From contig NZ_JANZNT010000001.1 in assembly GCF_025153455.1 (NCBI RefSeq), forward strand, positions 62,001 through 126,000: 64,000 bases of DNA, read 5' to 3'. Positions 32,758-41,307 of this stretch are shown piece by piece; the stretch's first letter is position 1, and each line of letters starts with the position of its first letter. Source of the stretch: Sphingomonas sp. BGYR3 (GTDB lineage Bacteria; Pseudomonadota; Alphaproteobacteria; Sphingomonadales; Sphingomonadaceae). The notes beneath the pieces are model-generated. The model was not told where the DNA came from, ran no database searches, and saw only the letters and a list, made by a program, of their open reading frames with translations. The position numbers and the translations under genes are program-made.

Positions 32758-34161
32758 GTGTTCAAGGGTTTGAAGCCGATCATCTATAACGGCCAAGAAG
32801 TGTGGCCGCTGATCGAAGGGGGAAAGGGCGTCGCCGCCACCAATCATGCCAGCGCCGGGGCATGGGCCGCAGCGGGCGGCATCGGCACCGTCTCCGCCGT
32901 CAACGCAGACAGCTATGACGCCGAAGGGCGCATCATCCCTCAGGTCTATCGCGCGCTCACGCGCCGCGAACGGCATGAGGAACTGATCGAATACGCCATC
33001 GAAGGCGCGGTTCAACAGGTGCAGCGCGCATGGGAACTTGCGGGGGGCAGGGGCGCGATCAACATCAACGTCCTGTGGGAAATGGGCGGTGCGCAGCGGG
33101 TGCTGCACGGCGTTCTGGAACGGACGCGCGGCATGGTGGCCGGGGTCACGTGCGGGGCTGGCATGCCGTACAAGCTGTCGGAAATCGCCGCGCATTACAA
33201 CGTGTCCTACCTGCCGATCGTGTCGTCCGGCCGGGCGTTCCGCGCCCTGTGGAAGCGGGCCTATTCCAAGGCGGCAGAGCTGTTGTCGGCTGTGGTCTAT
33301 GAAGATCCCTGGCTGGCCGGCGGGCATAACGGTCTGTCCAACGCCGAAGATCCGCGCGCGCCGCAGGATCCCTATCCCCGTGTGCAGGCGCTGCGCGAAA
33401 CGATGCGCGAGGGCGGGATTTCCGACGACGTGCCGATTGTGATGGCTGGTGGCGTCTGGCACCTGCGCGACTGGAACGACTGGATCGACAATCCTGAACT
33501 GGGCCAGATCGCCTTTCAATTCGGGACGCGCCCGCTGCTGACCAAGGAAAGCCCCATTCCGGAGGCCTGGAAGCAGAAGCTGATGGAGATCGAGGAGGGC
33601 GATGTGCTGCTTCACCGCTTCTCGCCGACCGGCTTTTATTCCTCGGCCGTCCGCAATCCGTTCCTGCGCAATCTGGAAGCGCGGTCGGAACGGCAGATCC
33701 CGTTTTCCACACAGGCAGCGGGGGATCACACGTTCCAGCTGGACGTGGGGGTCAAAGGCAAGAATTTCTGGGTGACGCGCGGCGATCTGCTCCGCGCGCG
33801 GGAATGGTTCGGCCAGGGCTTTACCGATGCGCTGAAAACGCCAGACAACACGCTGGTGTTCGTCACGCCCGCCGAAAAGCAGGAAATCCGCAAGGATCAG
33901 GCGGATTGCATGGGCTGTCTGTCGCAGTGCAGCTTTTCCAGCTGGGCCGATACAGAAACCAATTCCACGGGCCGCCTGGCCGATCCGCGCAGTTTCTGCA
34001 TCCAGAAGACGTTGCAGGACATTGCCCATGGCGGGGAAACCGACCGCAACCTGATGTTCGCTGGCCATGCGGCCTACAAGTTCAAGCGCGACCCCTTTTA
34101 CTCCAACGGTTTCGTGCCGTCGGTAAAGCAGCTGGTCGACCGCATCCTGACAGGCGACTGA
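32758..34161 (+). CDS. Nitronate monooxygenase / NAD(P)H-dependent flavin oxidoreductase
   Basis: A 467-residue member of the 2-nitropropane dioxygenase-like flavoprotein family. Present are VYEDPWLAGGHNGLSN, VPIVMAGGVWHLRDW and GQIAFQFGTRPLLTKES, which make the FMN-binding barrel, and a C-terminal extension with a Cys-rich CMGCLSQCSFSSW that may bind iron-sulfur and is typical of the longer sphingomonad form. GTG 32758 has GGAGG five bases upstream and fits the start FKGLKPIIYNG. Substrate specificity is unproven. The 111 bases upstream contain no further gene. Confidence 0.85.
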   Translation: MFKGLKPIIYNGQEVWPLIEGGKGVAATNHASAGAWAAAGGIGTVSAVNADSYDAEGRIIPQVYRALTRRERHEELIEYAIEGAVQQVQRAWELAGGRGAININVLWEMGGAQRVLHGVLERTRGMVAGVTCGAGMPYKLSEIAAHYNVSYLPIVSSGRAFRALWKRAYSKAAELLSAVVYEDPWLAGGHNGLSNAEDPRAPQDPYPRVQALRETMREGGISDDVPIVMAGGVWHLRDWNDWIDNPELGQIAFQFGTRPLLTKESPIPEAWKQKLMEIEEGDVLLHRFSPTGFYSSAVRNPFLRNLEARSERQIPFSTQAAGDHTFQLDVGVKGKNFWVTRGDLLRAREWFGQGFTDALKTPDNTLVFVTPAEKQEIRKDQADCMGCLSQCSFSSWADTETNSTGRLADPRSFCIQKTLQDIAHGGETDRNLMFAGHAAYKFKRDPFYSNGFVPSVKQLVDRILTGD

Positions 34162-34187
34162 GCGACCGGTTGCCGGGAAGAGGGGGC

Positions 34188-34679
34188 GTGAAAGCAATGC
34201 GGATCGACAGGCGGATGGCCGCAGCCATGGTTGCCGCGCTGACCTTGTCAGCCGGCGTTGCCCAGGCGCAGCGGCGGGAAACCCCCTATTACGCGTCCAT
34301 CGCGGCGCAGGAGGCGCGGATGCGGACCGGGCCCGGGCAGAATTACCCGGCCAGCTGGCTCTATGTCCGCAGAAACCTGCCCGTCCGCGTCGTCGCCATC
34401 TACAAGGACTGGCGAAAGGTGGAGGATCCGGGCGGCACACAGGGCTGGGTATTCTCATCCCTGTTGAGCGCCAGCCGGACCGCCATGGTCACGGCCGATG
34501 TCGCCGAATTGCGCGCATCGGCCAGCACTGCCGCCCGTGTGTCATGGCGTGCCCAGCGCGGCGTCGTGGGCAAGGTCAGCAAATGCCGCGGCAGCTGGTG
34601 CTATCTCGATGTGAACGGTCGCGGCGGATTTGTCGAACAGGCAAAGCTGTGGGGCGTCGATCCCGGCGAGACGTTCTGA
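34188..34679 (+). CDS. Exported SH3 domain protein
   Basis: A 163-residue protein with a signal peptide (MAAAMVAALTLSAGVAQAQ) and two bacterial SH3 modules: SIAAQEARMRTGPGQNYPASWLYVRRNLPVRVVAIYKDWRKVEDP in the first and VAELRASASTAARVSWRAQRGVVGKVSKCRGSWCYLDVNGR in the second (described in blocks here). These match the SH3_4 type. They bind cell-wall peptides or proteins in the periplasm. GTG 34188 lies five bases after GGGAAGAGGGGG; ATG 34197 is an alternative. It follows the flavin oxidoreductase by 26 bases. Confidence 0.83.
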   Translation: MKAMRIDRRMAAAMVAALTLSAGVAQAQRRETPYYASIAAQEARMRTGPGQNYPASWLYVRRNLPVRVVAIYKDWRKVEDPGGTQGWVFSSLLSASRTAMVTADVAELRASASTAARVSWRAQRGVVGKVSKCRGSWCYLDVNGRGGFVEQAKLWGVDPGETF

Positions 34680-34721
34680 CGGGCGACTGATTCGTCTGCG
34701 CCGGGTCTGATCGACGGCAGA

Positions 34722-35909
34722 TCAGTGCATCAGCTCCACCGCCATCGCCGTCGCCTCACCGCCGCCAATGCACAGCGATGCCAGGCCGCGCTTCTGACCG
34801 TTGCGACGCAGGGCGGAAATCAGCGTGGCCAGGATGCGCGCACCCGATGCACCGATGGGATGACCCAGCGCGCATGCGCCGCCATGGACATTGACCACGG
34901 CGTGATCCAGCGACAGATCGCGCATCGCGATCATCGCGACAACCGCAAATGCCTCGTTCACTTCGAACAGGTCGACATCGCCCGCCTGCCATCCCGCCTT
35001 GTCCAGCGCCTTGCGCATCGCATCCACGGGAGCGGTCGTGAACCGGGCGGGGGCATGGGCGTGCGCGGCGTGGGAAACGATCCGGGCGACGGGGTCGAGG
35101 CCCAGCCGGTCGGCCACGCTGGCCCGCGTCATTACCAGCGCGGCTGCGCCGTCGGAAATGGACGAGGCATTGGCGGCTGTGATCGTGCCGTCACGGGCAA
35201 AGGCGGGCTTCAGCGTCGGGATCTTAGCCGGATCGGCCTTGAGCGGCTGTTCGTCGGTGTCGACGGTCACCACGCCCTTGCGCCCGCTCACCTCGACGGG
35301 GACGATCTCTGCACGGAACGCCCCCGATGCCTGAGCCGCCCGCGCGCGTTCCAGCGATGCGATGGCATAGGCGTCCTGTTCCTCGCGCGTGAACTGATAA
35401 TCGCGCGCTGCCTCCTCGGCAAAGCTGCCCATCAACCGGCCGGGCTCATAAGCGTCCTCCAGCCCGTCCAGAAACATGTGATCCTTCATCGCATCATGGC
35501 CGATGCGCGTGCCCGAACGATGCGCCATCGACAGATAGGGGGCGTTGGTCATGCTCTCCATCCCGCCCGCCACGATGACGTCGGCCGATCCGGCGGCCAG
35601 CGCCTCAGCGGCCATGATCGCGGCCTGCATCCCCGATCCGCACATCTTGTTCACCGTCGTCGCCTCGACATGCAGCGGCAGGCCGGCCCCCAGTGCCGCC
35701 TGACGCGCCGGTGCCTGGCCAAGGCCTGCGGGCAGGACACAGCCCATATAGATGCGCTCCACCGCCGCGCCCGACAGGCCGGCACGCTCCACCGCCGCAC
35801 CGACGGCCGTCGCGCCCAGCGCCGTGGCGCTTGCCCCCGACAGGCTGCCCTGGAAACTGCCCATCGGCGTGCGCGCGGCAGAAAGAATGACGATCGGATC
35901 GGAAGACAT
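34722..35909 (-). CDS. Acetyl-CoA C-acetyltransferase (thiolase)
   Basis: A 395-residue thiolase that joins two acetyl-CoA or cleaves acetoacetyl-CoA. The nucleophilic Cys90 is in NKMCGSGMQA, the conserved His in GHPIGASGARI, and the second Cys, about 380, in SLCIGGGE. Start SSDPIVILSAARTPMGSFQG is canonical. One small oddity: HGGACALGHP has Cys where Ile or Val is usual. It could serve PHB synthesis or ketogenic amino acid breakdown; no phaB or scoAB neighbours are present. Convergent with the SH3 gene and divergent from a small membrane protein gene. Confidence 0.93.
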   Translation of the reverse strand: MSSDPIVILSAARTPMGSFQGSLSGASATALGATAVGAAVERAGLSGAAVERIYMGCVLPAGLGQAPARQAALGAGLPLHVEATTVNKMCGSGMQAAIMAAEALAAGSADVIVAGGMESMTNAPYLSMAHRSGTRIGHDAMKDHMFLDGLEDAYEPGRLMGSFAEEAARDYQFTREEQDAYAIASLERARAAQASGAFRAEIVPVEVSGRKGVVTVDTDEQPLKADPAKIPTLKPAFARDGTITAANASSISDGAAALVMTRASVADRLGLDPVARIVSHAAHAHAPARFTTAPVDAMRKALDKAGWQAGDVDLFEVNEAFAVVAMIAMRDLSLDHAVVNVHGGACALGHPIGASGARILATLISALRRNGQKRGLASLCIGGGEATAMAVELMH

Positions 35910-36030
35910 CGGTAAGCTCCGGCGTTGATGTAGCGGCCCGGCAGGAAAAGGTGCCGGGCAGATGGCGGAAACAGCAAACTAGGCGCGCGGCGGCAGATAT
36001 GCAAAGGCGGCCGCTGACAGGGAGATTACA

Positions 36031-36294
36031 ATGGACAGCCCCTTTGTCGAGGCGATCAAATGGATTGCGACCGCCAGCGGCGTGATCGCCGCGTTGATGG
36101 TGTCGCTGGACAGCGGGCGGCGCGTGACGGGGTGGGGGTTCGTCATTTTCGTCGGATCGTCCATCGCCTGGATCACGGTGTCGCTGTTGTCTGGCGATCC
36201 GGCGCTCGGCACCCAGAACGGGGTCCTGCTGGCGATCAACATCTTCGGGGTCTATCGGTACCTGATCCGGAAAACCGCTGATGCCGATGGCTGA
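36031..36294 (+). CDS. Small membrane protein of unknown function
   Basis: An 87-residue protein with about three membrane segments: WIATASGVIAALMVSL, VTGWGFVIFVGSSIAWITVSLL and GVLLAINIFGVYRYLI. It ends in a hydrophilic KTADADG. I do not know the family; alphaproteobacterial proteins of this type resemble NMN-transporter-like fragments annotated as hypothetical. Its stop overlaps the start of the prepilin peptidase gene by 14 bases, so the two are coupled, but that does not reveal its job. It has GGGAGATTAC a few bases before the ATG. Confidence 0.72.
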   Translation: MDSPFVEAIKWIATASGVIAALMVSLDSGRRVTGWGFVIFVGSSIAWITVSLLSGDPALGTQNGVLLAINIFGVYRYLIRKTADADG

Positions 36295-37039
36295 ACCGGA
36301 CTGGATATGGCCGTTCGGACTGGGATTGCTGGGCCTGGTGTTCGGCAGTTTCATTGCGACCGCGGCCATCCGCTGGCCCGCCGGACGCTCGCCCATGGCC
36401 GGCCGGTCGGCATGCGATCACTGTGCGGCGACGCTTGGCCCGGTCGAACTGATCCCGCTGATCGGTTTCCTGTGGCTGCGCGGGCGATGCCGCCGGTGCA
36501 GCGGGCGGATCAGCCGGGTTCATCCGCTGATCGAGGCACTGGCCATGCTGATCGGCGTGATTGCGGGGATGGAGGCACCGGGGATGGCCGGTGCGGCTGG
36601 CGCGGTCTTCGGCTGGATTCTGTTGCTGCTGGCCAGCCTGGATGTCGCCGCCTTCTGGCTGCCCGACTGGGGTACCGGCGCGCTGGCCATGCTTGGGCTG
36701 TGTGCGGGACTTGCCGGGCTGGACCCGCCGCTGATCGATCGCGCGATCGGCGGCGTTGCCGGTTTCGTCGCGTTATGGGCCGTGGCGCAGACCTATCTGC
36801 GGGCGCGCGGCCGCATGGGGCTGGGCGGCGGCGATCCCAAATTGTTTGGCGCGATCGGCCTCTGGCTGGGGTGGGAAGCGCTGCCCTTGGTTCTGCTCGG
36901 CGCGTGCATCATCGGGCTGATCGTCGTGCTCGCGATGCTGGTCAGCGGGCGGAATGTCCATTCGGGCAGCCGCTTGCCCTTTGGGGCATTGCTGGCGCTT
37001 TCGGCATTCCCCATCTGGATGATCGACGCTATCCGATAG
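36281..37039 (+). CDS. Prepilin leader peptidase / N-methyltransferase (A24 family)
   Basis: A 252-residue bifunctional type IV prepilin peptidase. The methyltransferase half has the zinc cysteines in ACDHCAATLGP and GRCRRCSGRI, and the two catalytic aspartates are in ASLDVAAFWLPD and GGGDPKLFGAIG, the latter being the aspartyl protease signature GxGD-like. Eight membrane helices are expected. It matures prepilins or pseudopilins; no pilin gene is seen in the window, so the substrate is remote. ATG 36281 or 36287 both fit. Confidence 0.9.
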   Translation: MPMAEPDWIWPFGLGLLGLVFGSFIATAAIRWPAGRSPMAGRSACDHCAATLGPVELIPLIGFLWLRGRCRRCSGRISRVHPLIEALAMLIGVIAGMEAPGMAGAAGAVFGWILLLLASLDVAAFWLPDWGTGALAMLGLCAGLAGLDPPLIDRAIGGVAGFVALWAVAQTYLRARGRMGLGGGDPKLFGAIGLWLGWEALPLVLLGACIIGLIVVLAMLVSGRNVHSGSRLPFGALLALSAFPIWMIDAIR

Positions 37040-37072
37040 CAAATCGAAACGGAAAAAAGAGGAGGGCTGGCG

Positions 37073-38488
37073 ATGAGCGACCTGAAGGCACTGCTGGCGG
37101 CCCAGCGCACGGCATTTCAGGCCGAATTGCCCGTATCGCTGGCGGTCCGCAAGGACCGGCTGACCCGCGCCATCGCCATGATCCGCGACAATGCCGACGC
37201 GTTTTGCGACGCGCTGTCAGAGGATTTCGGACATCGCAGCCGGGACCAGTCCATGCTGACCGATATCGTCGCATCGATCGCGCCGCTTGGCCATGCGCTG
37301 AAATCGCTAGACCGCTGGGCACGGCCCGATCGGCGCAAGGTGCAGTTTCCGCTCGGTCTGCTCGGTGCGCGCGCTTGGGTTGAGTATCAGCCCAAGGGCG
37401 TAGTCGGAGTCATTTCGCCCTGGAACTTTCCGGTGCAGCTGTGCATCGCCCCGCTGGCCGGGATCCTTGCCGCTGGCAACCGCGCCATGGTCAAGACCAG
37501 CGAGTTTACGCCCGCAACCGCTGCGTTGTTCGAGGCAGTCTGCCCCCGCTATTTCGCAGCAGAGGAGCTGGCCTTCGTGTCCGGCGGGCCGGATGTGGGG
37601 AAGGCGTTTGCTGCGCTGCCCTTTGACCATCTGATCTTTACCGGTGCAACGGGGATCGGCCGCCACATCCTGCACGCGGCGGCCGACAACCTGACCCCTG
37701 TCACGCTGGAGCTGGGCGGCAAATCGCCGGTCATCTTCGGCAAGGGTGTCGACATGGCGCGCGCGACCGAGCGGGTTGCGATCGGCAAGATGTTGAACGC
37801 GGGACAGATCTGTCTTGCCCCCGATTACCTGTTGGTGCGCGAGGATCAGGAACAGGCCACAGTCGATGGCCTGAAGGCCGCGGCCAGTGCCATGTATCCC
37901 CGCCTGATCGACAATCCGGATTATACCGCGATCATCAACGACCGGCACCATCAGCGCCTGACCGAATGGCTGGACGATGCCCGTGCCAAGGGCGCCCGGA
38001 TCGAGACGGTCAATCCCGCCAGTGAGGATTTCGGGGCCAGCAACAGCCGCAAGATGCCGCTCCACATTGTACGCGGCGCAACCGATGCGATGACCGTGAT
38101 GCAGGAAGAGATTTTCGGTCCGATCCTGCCGGTACGCACCTATGCCGCCATCGACGACGCGATTGCCGAGGTGAACCGGCGCGACCGGCCGCTGGGCTTT
38201 TATTATTTCGGGCCGGACGATGCGGAGCGGCGGCGTGTGCTGGATCGTACCATTTCCGGCGGCGTGACGCTGGACGATGTGGTGTTGCACGTGTCGATGG
38301 AGGATCTTCCCTTTGGCGGCATCGGGCCATCGGGGATGGGGGCCTATCATGGCCTGGACGGGTTCCGGACATTCAGCCACGCCCGCGCCATCCTGAAACA
38401 ATCGCGGTTGGACGTCGCCAAACTTGCCGGGCTGAAGCCGCCATATGGAAAGGCGATCCGCGCAACGATCCGCCGCCAGCTCGGATGA
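37073..38488 (+). CDS. Coniferyl-aldehyde dehydrogenase-type aldehyde dehydrogenase
   Basis: A 471-residue aldehyde dehydrogenase of the CalB group. Catalytic Cys is in NAGQICLAPDYLLV and Glu in LELGGKSPVIF; GVVGVISPWNFPVQLCIAPLAGILAAGNR, shown here in parts, and the ending PFGGIGPSGMGAYHGLDGFRTFSH are characteristic of the coniferyl/aromatic or fatty aldehyde branch rather than AstD. It should oxidise long or aromatic aldehydes with NAD+. GAGGAGGG lies about seven bases before the ATG. A hairpin follows at 38495. Confidence 0.85.
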   Translation: MSDLKALLAAQRTAFQAELPVSLAVRKDRLTRAIAMIRDNADAFCDALSEDFGHRSRDQSMLTDIVASIAPLGHALKSLDRWARPDRRKVQFPLGLLGARAWVEYQPKGVVGVISPWNFPVQLCIAPLAGILAAGNRAMVKTSEFTPATAALFEAVCPRYFAAEELAFVSGGPDVGKAFAALPFDHLIFTGATGIGRHILHAAADNLTPVTLELGGKSPVIFGKGVDMARATERVAIGKMLNAGQICLAPDYLLVREDQEQATVDGLKAAASAMYPRLIDNPDYTAIINDRHHQRLTEWLDDARAKGARIETVNPASEDFGASNSRKMPLHIVRGATDAMTVMQEEIFGPILPVRTYAAIDDAIAEVNRRDRPLGFYYFGPDDAERRRVLDRTISGGVTLDDVVLHVSMEDLPFGGIGPSGMGAYHGLDGFRTFSHARAILKQSRLDVAKLAGLKPPYGKAIRATIRRQLG

Positions 38489-38494
38489 AAAAAT

Positions 38495-38519
38495 AGGCCG
38501 CCTCACGAAGAAGCGGCCT
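38495..38519. terminator. Hairpin terminator in convergent gap
   Basis: AGGCCGC and GCGGCCT pair around an 11-base loop. An A-run at 38488-38493 gives a U-tract for leftward transcription, so the hairpin fits the end of the minus-strand DUF1989 transcript better than the end of the aldehyde dehydrogenase gene. Confidence 0.55.
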
Positions 38520-38634
38520 GTGAAAAGTTTTAGGAGAGGATGCCTGAAAGGCATGGTTTATATGCAGTGCAGCGCGTTTGTTCGCAAGTGCAAAATGATA
38601 TCGCTATCATTGCATATTCTGCAACTCATGGTTT
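38520..38634. other. AT-rich gap between convergent genes
   Basis: About 115 bases, clearly AT-richer than the surroundings, hold TTTTAGGAGAGGATGCC with a short ATGCCT/AGGCAT hairpin, and the palindrome at 38594-38611. No supported gene. Its position downstream of both neighbours makes a promoter role unexpected, so it may hide a small RNA or be a remnant. Confidence 0.5.
38594..38611. promoter_or_regulatory. Fur-box-like palindrome
   Basis: AATGATA and TATCATT are 7-bp perfect arms around TCGC. AT-rich ATGATA/TATCAT symmetry resembles iron-regulator sites, but the centre spacing differs from the 7-1-7 Fur consensus. It lies between convergent genes. Confidence 0.3.
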
Positions 38635-39243
38635 CTATTCGTGGATGCGCCAGCCGATCGGCTTGAAACTGCCGCCGTTGGACGCAGGCGCCGAACAGGC
38701 GGTCAGGCCGATCACCAGGTCCATTTCAGCGCGGAACCGGATCGCGTCACCCGCCCGGCTGATCGGCGGCAAAACGGACAGCTTGCCGGTTTCCGCATCG
38801 ACGGCCACGTGCATGAAGATGTTGAACGCGACCGGGATCCGGTCCGGGGAAATGCCCCAGGGCGCAAGCGCCGCGGCCAGATTGCCGAAACACCCGCGAT
38901 GCACGGGCAGGTCGGGATAGAAATGGCGAAACGTCCCCTCGGAGCAGGGGGTCAGCAGAAAGTCGTGACGGCCGACATCATCGTGAATGATGGTCAGCAT
39001 CGGATTGGAACGGTTGGAAAACAGCTGGTGCCCGGTCGTCAGGAACAGCGTCTCGGCATAATCCAGCGTTCGGCCGGACGAGATGACTTCATCCAGGTCA
39101 TGCGCGTTGAACGCCAGCATGTCGGACACCTGAACCCCCTTTGGATCGACGACCTCCAGCACCTGTCCCTTTTTAAGGTCGAATGCGGTGCCGCTTCGTT
39201 CGGGGATCAGGTTGAGCACTGGCTCGCGCGCAGTCGCGTTCAC
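38635..39243 (-). CDS. DUF1989 / urea carboxylase-associated family protein
   Basis: A 202-residue protein of the DUF1989 family. Known members UcaA/B (CgdA/B) form carboxyguanidine deiminase with guanidine carboxylase. Visible family text: GTAFDLKKGQVLEVVDPKGVQVSDMLAFNA, LDYAETLFLTTGHQLFSNRSNPM, the Cys-containing LLTPCSEGTF, and NIFMHVAVDAETGKLSVLPP. GTG 39243 is chosen because GGAGG precedes it by four bases and the GTGA overlaps the stop of the GntA-like gene. No carboxylase is near, so its deiminase partner is missing and the substrate is open. It seems to form a two-gene module with the N-hydroxylase. Confidence 0.85.
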   Translation of the reverse strand: MNATAREPVLNLIPERSGTAFDLKKGQVLEVVDPKGVQVSDMLAFNAHDLDEVISSGRTLDYAETLFLTTGHQLFSNRSNPMLTIIHDDVGRHDFLLTPCSEGTFRHFYPDLPVHRGCFGNLAAALAPWGISPDRIPVAFNIFMHVAVDAETGKLSVLPPISRAGDAIRFRAEMDLVIGLTACSAPASNGGSFKPIGWRIHE

Positions 39244-39929
39244 TTGGCCTCCTCGCCGGCATAGCTGAACGGACATTGCCATTCCGGATCGACGGCGCGG
39301 CCGGAATATTGCCGTGCCTCGCTGATCTCTCCATGCCGGGCGAGCATCGGGTTGCGGCTGCCCGCCAGCGCTTCGTCCCGCGCCAGGATCTTGTCGCGCA
39401 TCCCCTCATATTTGCCATCCGCGCGCAAGCGTTCGAACTGATCATGCAGGTTGAAGATCATCGCCGGCCGGGCGAACCGGCGGGCGGGGCGGCTGGCGCC
39501 GGGATGCAGACCGACGATGAAGAACGCTTCTCCGCCGAAACTCAGCGAGAAATGCGGATTGTCGGGATCGGCGCTGACCCGCGGATCATAGCGCTGGCCA
39601 CGCCAGACATCCTTGTCGGACAGAGACTGGACGCGGCGCCACAGCGCGGCCTCGAACGCCGACTCGTCGAGTTCCGCCGGTCCGTCGAAGACCACTGCCA
39701 TGCTGCGATACAAGGCGCGGTCGCGGCGATACGCCTCGACAAATGCCATCAGCGTGTCGTGAATGCGCACATCGTCCCATGCGCTGTCGATCCGGTCGCA
39801 GGCCAGGACACACAGCGTTCCCCGTGCCAATGCCGCCTTTGCCCCGACACAGGGAAAGGATCGTTCCTCGACATGCGCAAACAGGCGCTGTTCCAGCTCA
39901 TGCTGTGCGCTATGTTGCCAATTGAACAT
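39240..39929 (-). CDS. GntA-like (YqcI/YcgG family) heme-dependent guanidino N-hydroxylase
   Basis: A 229-residue protein of the YqcI/YcgG family. The best-studied member, GntA, is a heme-dependent N-hydroxylase of an enduracididine-type guanidino group in guanitoxin synthesis. Features: SFPCVGAKAALARGTLCVL near the start, the NPHFSLSFGGEAFFIVGLHPGASRPARRF core, and FNLHDQFERLRADGKYEGMRDKI. It overlaps the DUF1989 gene by four bases. The ribosome-binding site lies in a hairpin at 39939-39961. No guanitoxin cluster is present, so its natural substrate may be arginine or another guanidine. Signs of transfer are not obvious: composition is normal. Confidence 0.82.
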   Translation of the reverse strand: MFNWQHSAQHELEQRLFAHVEERSFPCVGAKAALARGTLCVLACDRIDSAWDDVRIHDTLMAFVEAYRRDRALYRSMAVVFDGPAELDESAFEAALWRRVQSLSDKDVWRGQRYDPRVSADPDNPHFSLSFGGEAFFIVGLHPGASRPARRFARPAMIFNLHDQFERLRADGKYEGMRDKILARDEALAGSRNPMLARHGEISEARQYSGRAVDPEWQCPFSYAGEEAK

Positions 39930-39938
39930 TCCGGTCAG

Positions 39939-39961
39939 CCCCTCCTTTTACCGTGGAGGGG
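39939..39961 (-). promoter_or_regulatory. Hairpin sequestering the ribosome-binding site of the GntA-like gene
   Basis: On the minus strand CCCCTCC and GGAGGGG form a perfect 7-bp GC-rich stem around ACGGTAAAA. The GGAGGGG arm is the only strong ribosome-binding site, ending nine bases before the ATG at 39929. Translation would need the hairpin to open, or ribosome flow from hmgA. No U-tract follows, so it is not a normal terminator. Confidence 0.6.
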
Positions 39962-39976
39962 GTAACCTTCGGCAAA

Positions 39977-41263
39977 TCAAACGGTTCCGGGCAGCTTTGC
40001 CTTGGGAAATCCCGTCCAGGCAGCGTCATAGTCGGGCTGGGCATGGCCCTGCGCAAAGCGGGTGGGGCGATAGACCCAGCGGCTTTCCAGCATGAACGCC
40101 ATGGTGCCTTCGATCTTGTGGGGCTTCAGCTCCGCCTCGCTCGCCTTGCGCCAGCTGGTGACGTCCGGGCCATGCCCGGCCATCTGATTGTGCAGCGAAA
40201 TCGCGCCCGGGCCAAAGCCTTCGCCCTCCTTGGCATCATACACGCCGTGGATCAGGCCCATCGCCTCCGACATGAAGTTGCGATGGAACCAGGGCGGGCG
40301 GAACGTGTCCTCTGCCACCATCCAGCGCGGCGGAAAGATTACGAAATCCGCATTGGCCGTGCCCGGCACGTCGCTGGGTGAGGTCAGCACGGTAAAGATC
40401 GACGGATCGGGATGATCGAAACTGACCGTGTTCATCGTGTTGAACCGCGACAGATCATACCGGCACGGCGCGTAATTGCCGTGCCAGGCGACCACGTCCA
40501 GCGGGCTGCGGCCAAGATCAGTCGACCAGAGCGTGCCGCCGAATTTCTGTATCAGCTCGAACGGCCCCTCCACATCCTCGAACCACGCGATGGGGGTTTC
40601 GAAATCGCGCGGGTTGGCCAGGCCATTGGCACCGATCGGCCCGAGGTCTGGCAGGCGGAAGGGCGAACCGAAGTTTTCGCAGACATAGCCGCGCGAGGCA
40701 CCATCGGTCAGCGTCACGCGAAACCGCACCCCGCGCGGGATCAGCACGATATGGCCCGGTGCGGCCTCGATCCGCCCAAGCTCGGTCAGTACCGCGATCC
40801 CGCCCTGTTGCGGCACCAGCACCGTTTCCGCATCGGCGTTCACGAACGCGCGGGCGGTCATGTCCCTGTCCGCGCGCCAGATATGGAGCGCAGCGCCATG
40901 CTGATCCCCCGGCGATCCGGCAACCAGCATCGTGGTCAGGCTGTCGAGCCAATCGGTCCCTTCGCTGATCGTCAGCGGTGACCAGCGCAGCCGGTTCGGC
41001 GCAAGCGGCGCGTTCCCGGTATCGGCGACAAACAGCGGTGCGCCGGCATAGGGCGTAAAGGGTTCATGTGCTGCGCTGGGTCGCAGGCGGTATAGCCAGC
41101 TGCGGCGATTTTCATGCCGGGGCGCGGTAAAGGCGGTGCCCGACAACTGCTCTGCATACAGGCCGAATGCGGGTCGCTGCGGCGAATTGCGGCCGACGGG
41201 CAGCGCACCGGGCACCGCCTCCGTCGCGAAATGGTTGCCGAAACCGGACAGATAATCGGTCAT
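39977..41263 (-). CDS. hmgA: Homogentisate 1,2-dioxygenase
   Basis: A 428-residue iron dioxygenase that opens homogentisate to maleylacetoacetate in tyrosine breakdown. Family text includes [22 protein letters not shown] and [24 protein letters not shown], and the iron-site region with [23 protein letters not shown] (two blocks), followed by [16 protein letters not shown] 41263 is chosen by alignment. It follows hppD with 44 bases that form a hairpin at 41277. Fumarylacetoacetase and maleylacetoacetate isomerase genes are not in this window. Confidence 0.95.
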   Translation of the reverse strand: MTDYLSGFGNHFATEAVPGALPVGRNSPQRPAFGLYAEQLSGTAFTAPRHENRRSWLYRLRPSAAHEPFTPYAGAPLFVADTGNAPLAPNRLRWSPLTISEGTDWLDSLTTMLVAGSPGDQHGAALHIWRADRDMTARAFVNADAETVLVPQQGGIAVLTELGRIEAAPGHIVLIPRGVRFRVTLTDGASRGYVCENFGSPFRLPDLGPIGANGLANPRDFETPIAWFEDVEGPFELIQKFGGTLWSTDLGRSPLDVVAWHGNYAPCRYDLSRFNTMNTVSFDHPDPSIFTVLTSPSDVPGTANADFVIFPPRWMVAEDTFRPPWFHRNFMSEAMGLIHGVYDAKEGEGFGPGAISLHNQMAGHGPDVTSWRKASEAELKPHKIEGTMAFMLESRWVYRPTRFAQGHAQPDYDAAWTGFPKAKLPGTV

Positions 41264-41276
41264 GCTCGCTCCATGC

Positions 41277-41298
41277 CCCCTCTCCCGAAGGAGAGGGG
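41277..41298. repeat. Intercistronic hairpin between hppD and hmgA
   Basis: A perfect 9-bp stem with arms CCCCTCTCC and GGAGAGGGG closes on CGAA (TTCG on the coding strand). Such small hairpins with a TTCG loop can act as processing or attenuating elements or belong to a dispersed repeat family; no U-tract follows. Confidence 0.7.
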
Positions 41299-41307
41299 AA
41301 GTGTCCA

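Noticed and set aside
34707..34725. CTGATC/GATCAG inverted repeat near the thiolase stop
   Set aside because: Only a 6-bp weak stem overlapping the stop codon and without a T-run.
38540..38920. Plus-strand frame starting after AGGAGAGG
   Set aside because: It runs antisense through the DUF1989 gene and shows no family text beyond the first 30 codons, so I treat only the start region as a possible remnant.
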